IMG/VR virus record: IMGVR_UViG_3300037090_000575
Span: 1 to 26,883 of that record
Reading direction: 5' to 3' (one strand)
Origin: a virus
Length of the DNA: 26,883 bases
In this document: piece after piece, positions 6,247-13,848 of the stretch
Layout of the letters: each line of letters opens with the position of its first letter
Numbering within the stretch: the stretch's first letter is position 1
Notes under the pieces: model-generated
Databases searched by the model: none
The model's input: the letters and a program-made list of their open reading frames with translations, nothing else
What the model was told of the DNA's origin: nothing
Made by a program: the position numbers and the translations under genes

Positions 6247-7606
6247 AATCTAAGTCCAATTGATGGTTATAAGCTCTTTGTGCTGGTGTTGATACCCAGT
6301 CAGTCCCTGCATATTTGTCGGGGGTTTCCCAGTCATAATCATCCCTATAGTATACATAATAAGATACTTCAGCAGAATCATATAAAGTGTCTTGTTTACA
6401 TTTACTTACTTTAATATAGCGACCCAGAATATTCATTAAGTACTCATCAATAGAAATATCATTTTTAATTAAAATATAACTATATTGCAGAGAGGAATCA
6501 GCATCTAGATGATGAAGAATTTTTTTAGCATTTATTGGATCTAATAATCTCAATGCCGTTCGTTTTATTTCATAATCATCAATATCGGTGATGTCCCCTC
6601 GTAAATTATTAGAAGCTTTTTGAGCATCATCAGGAGTATAATCATTCTCATACACAATATATATACCTCTACCTCTGCCGGTAGCAAATTTTCTCCCATC
6701 ATCCATAGTCAGCTCATCTAGGAAACCTAAATCAGCATTATCTATACCTTCTCCTACCCTTTGAATTTCGAATGAAGAAGATAAACCTTCAACACTAGTA
6801 TCTTCATCCTCAATATCATCACCAATTCGAACTAGTTGAACAAAAGAAACCCCCCCTTTTAGAATATCATTTTCAATTTCCTCCTGTATATAACAATCAA
6901 TAAAATACTCTTTATCTAACTCAGAGCGGGCGTCCCCTGCATCCATTATTAGTACTAAAGCTTTATCAATCAAAGATTTCATCTTATCTACATTAAAGAT
7001 AAAATTAGGGTATTTGTTAGGAACATTATATCTAGCGGTAGCTGACATTGAACTAAATATTACTTCATCCTTCCAATTCCAGGCTTGATAGTCAAGATTT
7101 AGCCACATTCTTATTGCTATTTTACCCCATGTGGAATCAGGATTATAGTCTACAAGATAAAGAAAACGATTATTATTATCGCCCTCTTCAGATACATAAT
7201 TATCCCAAAAGTTTCTATTATTGTGCAGTGCAACACACCACTTACCTGTTGTTTTACTAGCACCCACATAAGAAGATGCTATCATTTTTGATGCTTCCCA
7301 ATCCAGCGGGCAATATCCTACAATAGTACCACTGTTATAGGCAATAATATAATCAGTTCCTTCATCTAATCCGTTAATACCAGTATTCTTTACCATTTTC
7401 TGTCTAGCAGTTTTACTAATTTGAGATAATAATGGAACAAAATCATTATAGGTTAAAGTACGCCAATCATTCCAATCTATTTTAGATTCATAGTTTGGAT
7501 GTATTTTGAAGAAATCCTTTATCTGTTTTTTCTGTTCATCACTTAAAGAAGGTATCATGTTTATCATAGCTTCTTTTGTTTCTTGTAATAGTGTATTATA
7601 ATCCAT
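6236..7606 (-). CDS. Phage hypothetical protein, mosaic family member B (456 aa)
   Basis: It combines the N-terminal domain shared with the downstream gene (residues 1 to about 165, including DWNDWRTLTYNDF, GINGLDEGTDY, GYCPLDWEASKMIAS and GKWC at 121-124) with a C-terminal domain (about 278-456) shared with the upstream gene at 7596-8822. The C-domain match includes GRGIYIVYENDYTPDDA, a Y.VYYRDDYD block and the last 20 residues, which begin WVST and end with HQLDLDYGF. An acidic linker joins the two. There is no Shine-Dalgarno site; the ATG overlaps the upstream stop by 11 bases (TTATGGATTATAA). No catalytic motif is recognised. This gene is the bridge that shows the three proteins are recombined from shared modules. 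Confidence 0.82.
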   Translation of the reverse strand: MDYNTLLQETKEAMINMIPSLSDEQKKQIKDFFKIHPNYESKIDWNDWRTLTYNDFVPLLSQISKTARQKMVKNTGINGLDEGTDYIIAYNSGTIVGYCPLDWEASKMIASSYVGASKTTGKWCVALHNNRNFWDNYVSEEGDNNNRFLYLVDYNPDSTWGKIAIRMWLNLDYQAWNWKDEVIFSSMSATARYNVPNKYPNFIFNVDKMKSLIDKALVLIMDAGDARSELDKEYFIDCYIQEEIENDILKGGVSFVQLVRIGDDIEDEDTSVEGLSSSFEIQRVGEGIDNADLGFLDELTMDDGRKFATGRGRGIYIVYENDYTPDDAQKASNNLRGDITDIDDYEIKRTALRLLDPINAKKILHHLDADSSLQYSYILIKNDISIDEYLMNILGRYIKVSKCKQDTLYDSAEVSYYVYYRDDYDWETPDKYAGTDWVSTPAQRAYNHQLDLDYGF

Positions 7607-8822
7607 AATCTAAATCCAATTGATGGTCATATTTTCTCTGTGCTGCTGTTGATACCCAATCATCATTATTTCTCTTTGTTCTATTATATTCTTCTTGGTA
7701 ATAAATATTATAGGTATTACCAGAATAATCCTCAACGTCTAGCTCTATATATGCTTTAGTTCGTTTGAATTCCTCTTTATTATAGAACTTAAAATTATTG
7801 CTCAAAAAATCTTCCATCCACGACTCTAATGCTTCTTGTTTTACTATGATATAATCATAAGAAGGATGATCAAGATACTCTTTTAAATTTCTTTCTAACT
7901 CTAACTCGGAAGAGTCAATATCCATACTCTCATCATAAGTCCATATTCTACTTGCTTCTCTCTCTGCATCTTCCATAGTATAATCTTCTGTATACTCTAT
8001 ATATAGCCCTCTACCATTATTGATATTAAATCCTTCAAATTCATTTAACATATCTAAGTGATCTGGTAAAGGCTCTTCATTTGGTAATAATTGATATATA
8101 TCAAATGAAGAAGAAGTTTCGTTAGTAGCATTTTCTTCTATATCATAATCATCACCCTGGAAATAATATAAACTATATTGACAATAACCAGCAAAATGTG
8201 GTGAAGGTTCATCTTTTATTTCACCGTAAAGACTACATTCAAGATAGAGTATCTTAGGCTGTAAATCCTCTGTTTCTACATAAGATAATGGTTTTATCTG
8301 TCCTGTTCTATATGCGACTAAAACTAATCCATCTTGTCTACCTGTAAATACTATACCTGCGCATAATAAAGTGAAATTTTTTATATTGCGAGTACACTCA
8401 CGAGCCACATCTGAGGTAAATTTGGTATTATTAGTTTTTCTTTGATATTCTTCTCGTTCTTTAGGGGTTAATAACATCTTATAGTAAAGGAATTGATAAT
8501 CAATAAAATTCTGTTCAGTGAATTGTCTATTAGGATATCGTTTATTATGCTCTCTAAATAGGGGTGTTTTCACAAACTCATTATAGTCAAAGAAAAAGAA
8601 ATGACTTAAATTTACTCCAAACTTTACTACATATTGTCCATATTTGGATTGCATGTCTGAAGTAAGCTGAGACTCTAAATCATAAGTGGCATAGAAGCCT
8701 CTACCATAGTAGTCTCCTCCTCCTACTTTAAATCCTTCTTTATTTATTGAGTCTATTAGTTTTTCTTCATTAGTTCTATGGTATACCGTAGCTACATTAC
8801 CATAAATAGTCTCATTAAGCAT
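7596..8822 (-). CDS. Phage protein with ADP-ribosyltransferase-like N-terminus and mosaic-family C-domain (408 aa)
   Basis: Residues 10-75 resemble the start of an ADP-ribosyltransferase (ART/PARP) fold: VYHRT (His15), a short helix ending NKEGFKVGGG, then YGRGFYATYDLESQ (Tyr44), spaced like the His and Tyr of H-Y-E enzymes. A later block, GIVFTGRQDGLVLVAY (156-171), could form the region where the catalytic Glu would lie, but I cannot identify that Glu, so activity is uncertain. From about 235 to the end is the C-domain shared with the next gene, including GRGLYIEYTEDYTMEDA and the tail WVSTAAQRKYDHQLDLDYG. The ATG at 8822 has no strong ribosome binding site and lies 12 bases after the terminase stop. 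The fold assignment is an inference from short motifs. Confidence 0.72.
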   Translation of the reverse strand: MLNETIYGNVATVYHRTNEEKLIDSINKEGFKVGGGDYYGRGFYATYDLESQLTSDMQSKYGQYVVKFGVNLSHFFFFDYNEFVKTPLFREHNKRYPNRQFTEQNFIDYQFLYYKMLLTPKEREEYQRKTNNTKFTSDVARECTRNIKNFTLLCAGIVFTGRQDGLVLVAYRTGQIKPLSYVETEDLQPKILYLECSLYGEIKDEPSPHFAGYCQYSLYYFQGDDYDIEENATNETSSSFDIYQLLPNEEPLPDHLDMLNEFEGFNINNGRGLYIEYTEDYTMEDAEREASRIWTYDESMDIDSSELELERNLKEYLDHPSYDYIIVKQEALESWMEDFLSNNFKFYNKEEFKRTKAYIELDVEDYSGNTYNIYYQEEYNRTKRNNDDWVSTAAQRKYDHQLDLDYGL

Positions 8823-8834
8823 ATATAATTAGTC

Positions 8835-10928
8835 TTACTGAAACCCTAATTTTCTAATCAAGTCTTCGGTGTTTTTCTTTATATCATCGTTAGTTAGGAT
8901 TACTTTATTTTCATCCCAAATCTGTAATAATGATTGTCCATCAGTGGCTAAATACTTATGAGCAAGATAAACAGCACCAGCAACAGCATCACTACAGTCC
9001 TTGGCATTTATACCTAGTACAGAGGTATCCCAGGCATAATCCGCAGTAGCAGGATTGGGGGAATCACCCATAGTATGATTTATAGTGAGAGTTTTACTCC
9101 GAGGACGCTGTGTGATTCTCAATGACTTTAGATTATTTTTTATGAATACATTTCGTCCCATCTTCAAATTCCCCTGTTCTATTTGTTGCGCTAGAAATAG
9201 GTAGGGGTCCATAGTTTCATCTACGGATATATGGTCCATTTCAATTTCCGCTCTCTCTAGGTGCTGTAATGCTGCTTCGGACTGAAAAGTATCGTATGAA
9301 CCCATTATTATTGGCATTTGTCCTTTAGTAAATACATCGAATATGAATTCTTTAATAGCATCTAGATTGATTCTTCCTCCGAAAGGATGTATAGGTAAAA
9401 CAAAGTCTACTATATACATGATATCATGTTCTATATCTAATGCTTTATCAGTTTTCTTTCTTTCCACATGTACAAAAGCTATGGCAGACATATCATTAGA
9501 TACTGATTGGTCAATATGAAACACCCGAGGAATCCCCGGTTTATAGTAAAAATGATAACCAAATCCTGCTTTCTCAAAAAGAGTATCCCGTATGACTTTC
9601 CATATCAGTTCATGAGGTTCCATACGAGCATCAACATGAAGACAATGTTCTATAGATTTCATCTGTGGTACAAAGCAATTATTTATTTTATCATAATCAT
9701 AGAATAATTTATCCAAATTTCCTTGTGGTATGCCAGCAAAGTCCTTTAATGATTTATGTAAATCATCATGGAATAATTGATACATACCATTAGGGTCACT
9801 AATAGTTCCATAGGGAACCCTAATAATATCACTTTCATCATATCCTTGAATATTATTGAGAATAGTGGGGGGTTTTCCCGATCCTCCTTTGAATACAGGA
9901 AATGTATGTTCTAGATTAGAAAATTCTTCTGGTTGCCATTCCCATTTAGCCCCTTTTATAATAAAATTTTTAGGGCTATTAGGTGCATCAAACATACAAT
10001 AAGTATCAATAGGGGATTCCAAATCATTAGGTGAAGAGTCTAAAATAGTTCTACCCCAGTAGTTTCCCATCAAACGAGAATCAACACGACGCTTCATATC
10101 ATTAAAAAGTCGCATAACAAACTCATCACTCTTTCCTGCTTGTCGGAAAAATGTTATCTCTGACATAGTACCACATATAATAGTCAGCCCTAGTATAGTA
10201 ACAGGATTTGAAGCTAACTTATAGTGAAGATTATTAGAGAATTGTAAAGCAGATACACCATACCGGGAGGCTGTAGTCCAATATAGAGTATCTATTTTCT
10301 TCTCCCGTTGATAATCCCGTTCTCTTTTTATCATATCCTCTCTAGTTCGTACCTTACAAAAGAAGGTAGAGCCTTCAAGCATATTTATGAAAGGGGATAA
10401 CAATAATTCTGATGTTTTACGTAAATTATAAGAACATAATACAAAGCTCAATGTCTCTGAAGACATAATTCCAAAATATTTCTTTGGGTCCCGCATTAAT
10501 GCTAAATGAACAGTCATATAGAGATTTATCAATACTGATAATGTAGTTTTGCCTGAACCAATGTAGGTATATAAAACAGCATCTCTATAGGGTTCCTTGT
10601 CGTTCATGAATTCAATAAACCATTTTCGTACTCGTGGATAAATGGATTCAGCGACAGGTCCTAGATACTTAGCAGTTAGAAATTCCTCTGGTGTAGGGGG
10701 TTTTAATCTATAATTTACTCTCCAACTATTATTTAATAAATCCAATTTGGCTTTAGCATTTAAATTATCATTACTTATTATTGAGTCTAAAGCTGTCTGT
10801 ATCTTACTGATATCTAATTGATTATAAACATCAAACATATCTATAAGCTCAGTATCCCCTTCTAATACATCAAAAAGAATGTCATTTAAATTCTCTTGTT
10901 TATTTATATCTATTAAATTTGTATTCAT
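8835..10928 (-). CDS. terL: Terminase large subunit (TerL), ATPase and nuclease
   Basis: This is the DNA-packaging motor, which pumps phage DNA into the prohead and cuts the concatemer. The ATPase domain has a P-loop in YTYIGSGKTT (Lys near residue 127 from this start) and a Walker B-like LTIICGTMSEI with Glu near 257. The C-terminal RNase H-like nuclease has three acidic positions: VFHIDQSVSND (Asp near 473), MGSYDTFQSEAA (Asp near 546) and KDCSDAVAGAV (Asp near 647). At 697 aa it is at the large end for TerL, as in T4-like and larger phages. The ATG at 10928 forms an ATGA overlap with the preceding gene's stop; an in-frame TTG at 10934 is an alternative. No small terminase is seen in the window. 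Assignment is strong from the combined motifs. Confidence 0.93.
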   Translation of the reverse strand: MNTNLIDINKQENLNDILFDVLEGDTELIDMFDVYNQLDISKIQTALDSIISNDNLNAKAKLDLLNNSWRVNYRLKPPTPEEFLTAKYLGPVAESIYPRVRKWFIEFMNDKEPYRDAVLYTYIGSGKTTLSVLINLYMTVHLALMRDPKKYFGIMSSETLSFVLCSYNLRKTSELLLSPFINMLEGSTFFCKVRTREDMIKRERDYQREKKIDTLYWTTASRYGVSALQFSNNLHYKLASNPVTILGLTIICGTMSEITFFRQAGKSDEFVMRLFNDMKRRVDSRLMGNYWGRTILDSSPNDLESPIDTYCMFDAPNSPKNFIIKGAKWEWQPEEFSNLEHTFPVFKGGSGKPPTILNNIQGYDESDIIRVPYGTISDPNGMYQLFHDDLHKSLKDFAGIPQGNLDKLFYDYDKINNCFVPQMKSIEHCLHVDARMEPHELIWKVIRDTLFEKAGFGYHFYYKPGIPRVFHIDQSVSNDMSAIAFVHVERKKTDKALDIEHDIMYIVDFVLPIHPFGGRINLDAIKEFIFDVFTKGQMPIIMGSYDTFQSEAALQHLERAEIEMDHISVDETMDPYLFLAQQIEQGNLKMGRNVFIKNNLKSLRITQRPRSKTLTINHTMGDSPNPATADYAWDTSVLGINAKDCSDAVAGAVYLAHKYLATDGQSLLQIWDENKVILTNDDIKKNTEDLIRKLGFQ

Positions 10929-11446
10929 TTCCAATATTCATCTCTATAAAATACAATATTATCATTACATATACGTTTAATTAAATTAGGCTTGAAATAA
11001 CAACCTACTTCAGCAGTATGTAATTTATGCGCTTGTCTACGATAGAATATTGAATATTCCGGTAATTTATAATAATGGTTACAATCAAACTCTAATACTC
11101 CATAATCTTTGTTTGTTGCTAAACAATATTCTTTAGTATCATCAATAAGGTAAGATGGAACAGCAAAATAAAATTTATTAGGGCATATTATTGGGTCTGA
11201 AGTTTCATCATAAAGTGCTGCTTCTACAAATTTTTGATGCTTTTCTTTCTTATGCTTACTTTCATTCAATAGATCTGACTTTGATATCTTTATTTCTATC
11301 TCTATGACTTCTCCTGTAATATCATTAATAGCGATAACATCTGCTATTCCCTGAGAGTAACTTAATTCAGAACAACATAAATACCCTTTTTTAAATCTAT
11401 AAAAACTCATTAAAGCACATTTAATAACATTACTATTAACTTCCAA
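10925..11446 (-). CDS. PD-(D/E)XK-type nuclease, probable (173 aa)
   Basis: The core motif fits a restriction-endonuclease-like fold: Glu27, then GIADVIAI (Asp36), then EVIEIEIKISKSDLL with Glu51-x-Lys53, followed by a basic helix KHKKEKHQKF and a FYFAVPSYLI strand. This order (D...ExK, then a Lys/His-rich helix) matches small nucleases of the VRR-Nuc/MmcB-like kind. The start is a TTG with an AAGGAG site 9 bases upstream; the first in-frame ATG is 12 codons later and has no such site. It is the first gene of the minus-strand operon, and its stop overlaps the TerL start (ATGA). The context suggests DNA processing linked to packaging or recombination, but the substrate is unknown. Confidence 0.7.
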   Translation of the reverse strand: MEVNSNVIKCALMSFYRFKKGYLCCSELSYSQGIADVIAINDITGEVIEIEIKISKSDLLNESKHKKEKHQKFVEAALYDETSDPIICPNKFYFAVPSYLIDDTKEYCLATNKDYGVLEFDCNHYYKLPEYSIFYRRQAHKLHTAEVGCYFKPNLIKRICNDNIVFYRDEYWK

Positions 11447-11597
11447 CTTATTAGTCTCCTTAATAACTAATTATTTAGTTGAATAGGGGATTTCATATGT
11501 ATAAGCTTATCCTATTGTAAATAATAGGACTAATAGCACTGAATATAGGCTAAAGGCTTTGTATTACCTATTACAATAAAATCAAATGGAGGATTTT
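11447..11597. promoter_or_regulatory. Divergent intergenic region with an inverted repeat
   Basis: About 150 bases separate the minus-strand terminase operon from the plus-strand acidic protein, so both promoters should be here. I see no sigma-70 match of the quality found elsewhere; TTGAAT with TATAAG at 15 bases on the + strand is poor. An inverted repeat TCCTATT (11510-11516) / AATAGGA (11523-11529) with a 6-base loop could be an operator or hairpin. The lack of a host-type promoter before late genes would fit use of a phage-specific late factor. Confidence 0.4.
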
Positions 11598-13007
11598 ATG
11601 AGAATTGAAGAAAGAAAGAGAGAACATTTATGGTGGATGAATGAGAACGAAGAGTCTCTTCACGATGGTAGTAAATTGGAAGAGGCTTATGATCCTAAAA
11701 GATTAAAGCCAGGATATGATGGTAGAAATGGCCCCGATGTAAAGACATTATATGCTAAGAAAGGCGAAGCTCGTTTTGATAAACTTGGTGCCAATGGCGG
11801 TGATAATCAAGAAGTTTCAAAGCCAAAGAAAGGCGCTGCTGATACTAAAGACCTCTCAGTAAAAGAACGAAGAATGAGAGAGTTTGAAGATGAAGAGGGA
11901 ATGGACAATCTTGAGGGAGAGGGCATGGGTGGAGAGGGCATAGATGATGATGTTCCCCCAGAGATGGAAGAGCCCATGGATGATGAATTCGGAGATGAAG
12001 AGGGAATGGAAGGCGAAGGCGAAGGTGGCGACGAAGTAGCTGATGAGGTTACCGTTGAAATCCAAGGACAGAGATTCAAATTAGTTCCAGAAGAGCCCGA
12101 AGAGGGGATGGAAGGGGATGAATTTGGTGATGAGGAATTTGGTGATGAAGGTGGACAAGGACTCAATACAGAGCCTCCTCCTATGGGCCAAGTTGAACCT
12201 GAGGACGACGATGTTGAATTCCCTGAAGCTGCTCCACGTAAAAGAGTAATGAAAGAGAGTGCAAAGTCAAAGAAAGAGAAAGCTAACTATGTTAGAAAAT
12301 TATTGAAAATGAAGGACTTTGCTGAATCAGAATTAAAAGAACTCTTCACTGGTGATTATGTTGTAACTAAAGGTCAGAATGGTGGATTAGCAGGAATGAA
12401 CTTCAAACCAGTAACTGGTGATACTAAGTATGCTGTTGTAGCTCGTGCTGCTACAGGTGATCAATACACTGTTACTGATTCTAAATCACCTTATGAGCCT
12501 GGGTCAGATTCTAAGGGACAGACTGGTGGTGGTAAAGTAAATAAGCTTGCTGCTCCTACTGTAGAATCCTTCAAGAAGTGGCTTCAGAGTACGTATTTAA
12601 ATGAGGAAGAGGTAGGGGCTGAGGATGGTCAAAATGATCCTGGAAAGGATTCTCAAGATTTTAATAAAGAGGATTTGTTTGGACAGGTAACACCCATTTC
12701 TCCTTTAGACCCAAAGGATTACCCAGCACAACCAGAAATGGTAGGAATGGGAAACCCTGGAAAGCAGTCTAAACAGGATGCTAACCCGGTATCAGATACT
12801 ACTGTAATGACGATGGCTAAGACAGCTCGGGCAGGTGAGAGCACTACTACCACAAAGGCCCGCTTAGAGGCAGTTAAGAGGGCTCGTGTAGCTCGTAGAC
12901 AGCAAGAGTCAGCAATAGTAAAACCGGATGGAAAAGTAAGTGTGTTGGATGAAGAACTGGATTTTAAAAAACTGATGAATGGAGACTATTCTCATCTATC
13001 AGAATAA
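11598..13007 (+). CDS. Acidic, Gly/Glu-rich phage protein, possible virion or scaffold component (469 aa)
   Basis: The start at 11598 is chosen because GGAGG (11588-11592) lies 5 bases before it; the in-frame ATG at 11586 overlaps that site. Residues about 70-215 are extremely acidic and repetitive (runs such as EFGDEEGMEGEGEGG), broken by a short VTVEIQGQRFKLVPEEP strand pair. A basic helical segment follows (KSKKEKANYVRKLLKMK), then a Gly/Thr-rich part and a basic C-terminal helix (KARLEAVKRARVARRQQE). No cysteine and no catalytic motif. Its location beside the terminase operon with its own terminator, and the alternation of acidic and basic segments, resemble prohead core/scaffold or DNA-mimic proteins, but this is inference only. 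Confidence 0.8.
   Translation: MRIEERKREHLWWMNENEESLHDGSKLEEAYDPKRLKPGYDGRNGPDVKTLYAKKGEARFDKLGANGGDNQEVSKPKKGAADTKDLSVKERRMREFEDEEGMDNLEGEGMGGEGIDDDVPPEMEEPMDDEFGDEEGMEGEGEGGDEVADEVTVEIQGQRFKLVPEEPEEGMEGDEFGDEEFGDEGGQGLNTEPPPMGQVEPEDDDVEFPEAAPRKRVMKESAKSKKEKANYVRKLLKMKDFAESELKELFTGDYVVTKGQNGGLAGMNFKPVTGDTKYAVVARAATGDQYTVTDSKSPYEPGSDSKGQTGGGKVNKLAAPTVESFKKWLQSTYLNEEEVGAEDGQNDPGKDSQDFNKEDLFGQVTPISPLDPKDYPAQPEMVGMGNPGKQSKQDANPVSDTTVMTMAKTARAGESTTTTKARLEAVKRARVARRQQESAIVKPDGKVSVLDEELDFKKLMNGDYSHLSE
11880..12165 (+). repeat. Low-complexity GDEEG/EGEG-coding repeat
   Basis: Within the acidic gene the DNA repeats short units such as GATGAAGAGGGAATGGA and AATTTGGTGATGA, coding for runs of Glu, Gly, Asp and Met. 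It also produces spurious open frames on the opposite strand. Such tracts expand and contract by slippage, so length may vary between related phages. Confidence 0.7.
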
Positions 13008-13030
13008 ATAAAAATACTATGTAAAAATAA

Positions 13031-13057
13031 AGGGAGGGTTAAACACCCTCCTTTTTT
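13031..13057 (+). terminator. Rho-independent terminator after the acidic protein gene
   Basis: Stem GGAGGGT (13033-13039) / ACCCTCC (13045-13051), 5-base loop, followed by six T. The stem can be extended by two weaker pairs. It separates the acidic protein gene from the downstream endonuclease-RtcB unit. Confidence 0.88.
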
Positions 13058-13104
13058 ATTTGTATTGGTTAGAAACTCTGGAAGGTGGAAACCACTAATT
13101 ATCT

Positions 13105-13848
13105 ATGAACAATAAGTCATATAAGTTAGGGAAAACCTGTTCTATTTGTGGAAAGCAAATAATAGATAGTAATAAAGGTGGAAAGTGTTCTCTCCATAGA
13201 GATCGAACAGGAAAAAATAATCCTTTCTATGGTAAGCATCATGATAAGAAAACTATTGAAGCTACAAAAATAAAATTAAAAGAAATATCTAAAGATTTAT
13301 GGAAAGATAAGGGGTATAGGGAAAAAGTAATAAAAGCTATCTCTAAACCTCGAAGAGAGGGTTTTAAAAAAGAGCAAAGTGAAAGAATAACTCAATGGTA
13401 TAGAGATAACCCAGAGCAGTTAGATATAAGAAGAGAGGCTATGAAAGAATCTTGGAAGTCTGGGAGTATTTCCTATAATGAGCATTCTTCTTACAATAGC
13501 AGTAAAATAGAAAAATCTCTATTATATGATATACAACAATTTTGTTCAGAAGCACAAGAACACTATACTATTAAAACTACTGAAAAATGGTATTTACCAG
13601 ATATCTACATTGAAAGTAAAAAAATAATAATAGAATTATATGGTGAATATTGGCACGCTCACTCTGATCGTTACCAAGAAGAAGATGTTGTTCACCATAA
13701 TGTAAAGGCTAAAGATATTTGGAGCAAAGATAAAATAAGAGAAAAGGTCTTGACAGAACTAGGGTATACTGTTATTATTATATGGAGTGAGAAATATAAA
13801 AAGGATAAAGAAAATACTTTGTCCTATATTAGGAGTTTATTATGTTAG
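13105..13848 (+). CDS. Homing endonuclease with zinc finger, NUMOD3-like motif and Vsr-fold (EDxHD-type) nuclease domain
   Basis: The protein has 247 aa. An N-terminal zinc finger uses C12-x2-C15 and C28-x2-H31. A NUMOD3-like DNA-binding motif follows (GKNNPFYGKHH, 36-46). The C-terminal half is a very-short-patch-repair-like nuclease: KIEKSLL (Glu136), WYLPDIYI (Asp166), IIIELYGEYWHAHSDRY (Glu177, His184, His186), and ELGYTVIIIWSEKY at the end of the fold. This composition matches phage homing endonucleases of the EDxHD class. There is no close ribosome binding site before the ATG. The last 7 bases overlap the RtcB start, and the gene carries both RtcB's promoter and its AGGAG site. Confidence 0.85.
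   Translation: MNNKSYKLGKTCSICGKQIIDSNKGGKCSLHRDRTGKNNPFYGKHHDKKTIEATKIKLKEISKDLWKDKGYREKVIKAISKPRREGFKKEQSERITQWYRDNPEQLDIRREAMKESWKSGSISYNEHSSYNSSKIEKSLLYDIQQFCSEAQEHYTIKTTEKWYLPDIYIESKKIIIELYGEYWHAHSDRYQEEDVVHHNVKAKDIWSKDKIREKVLTELGYTVIIIWSEKYKKDKENTLSYIRSLLC
13750..13778 (+). promoter_or_regulatory. Strong sigma-70 promoter inside the endonuclease gene, for rtcB
   Basis: TTGACA (13750-13755), 17-base spacer, TATTAT (13773-13778): eleven of twelve consensus positions at optimal spacing. Predicted start near 13785 gives a leader of about 57 bases before the RtcB ATG at 13842. The same DNA codes for the LTELGYTVII core strand of the endonuclease. Confidence 0.7.

Noticed and set aside
11447-11597. 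tRNA gene or other structured RNA in the divergent gap
   Set aside because: No cloverleaf, no GTTCNANNC-type T arm and no CCA end; only a 7-bp inverted repeat is seen. No tRNA was recognised anywhere in the window, and no CRISPR array or insertion sequence either.
11807-12166. Antisense open frames rich in Ser and Pro opposite the acidic gene
   Set aside because: They are mirror images of the Glu/Gly repeat codons and have no start signals.
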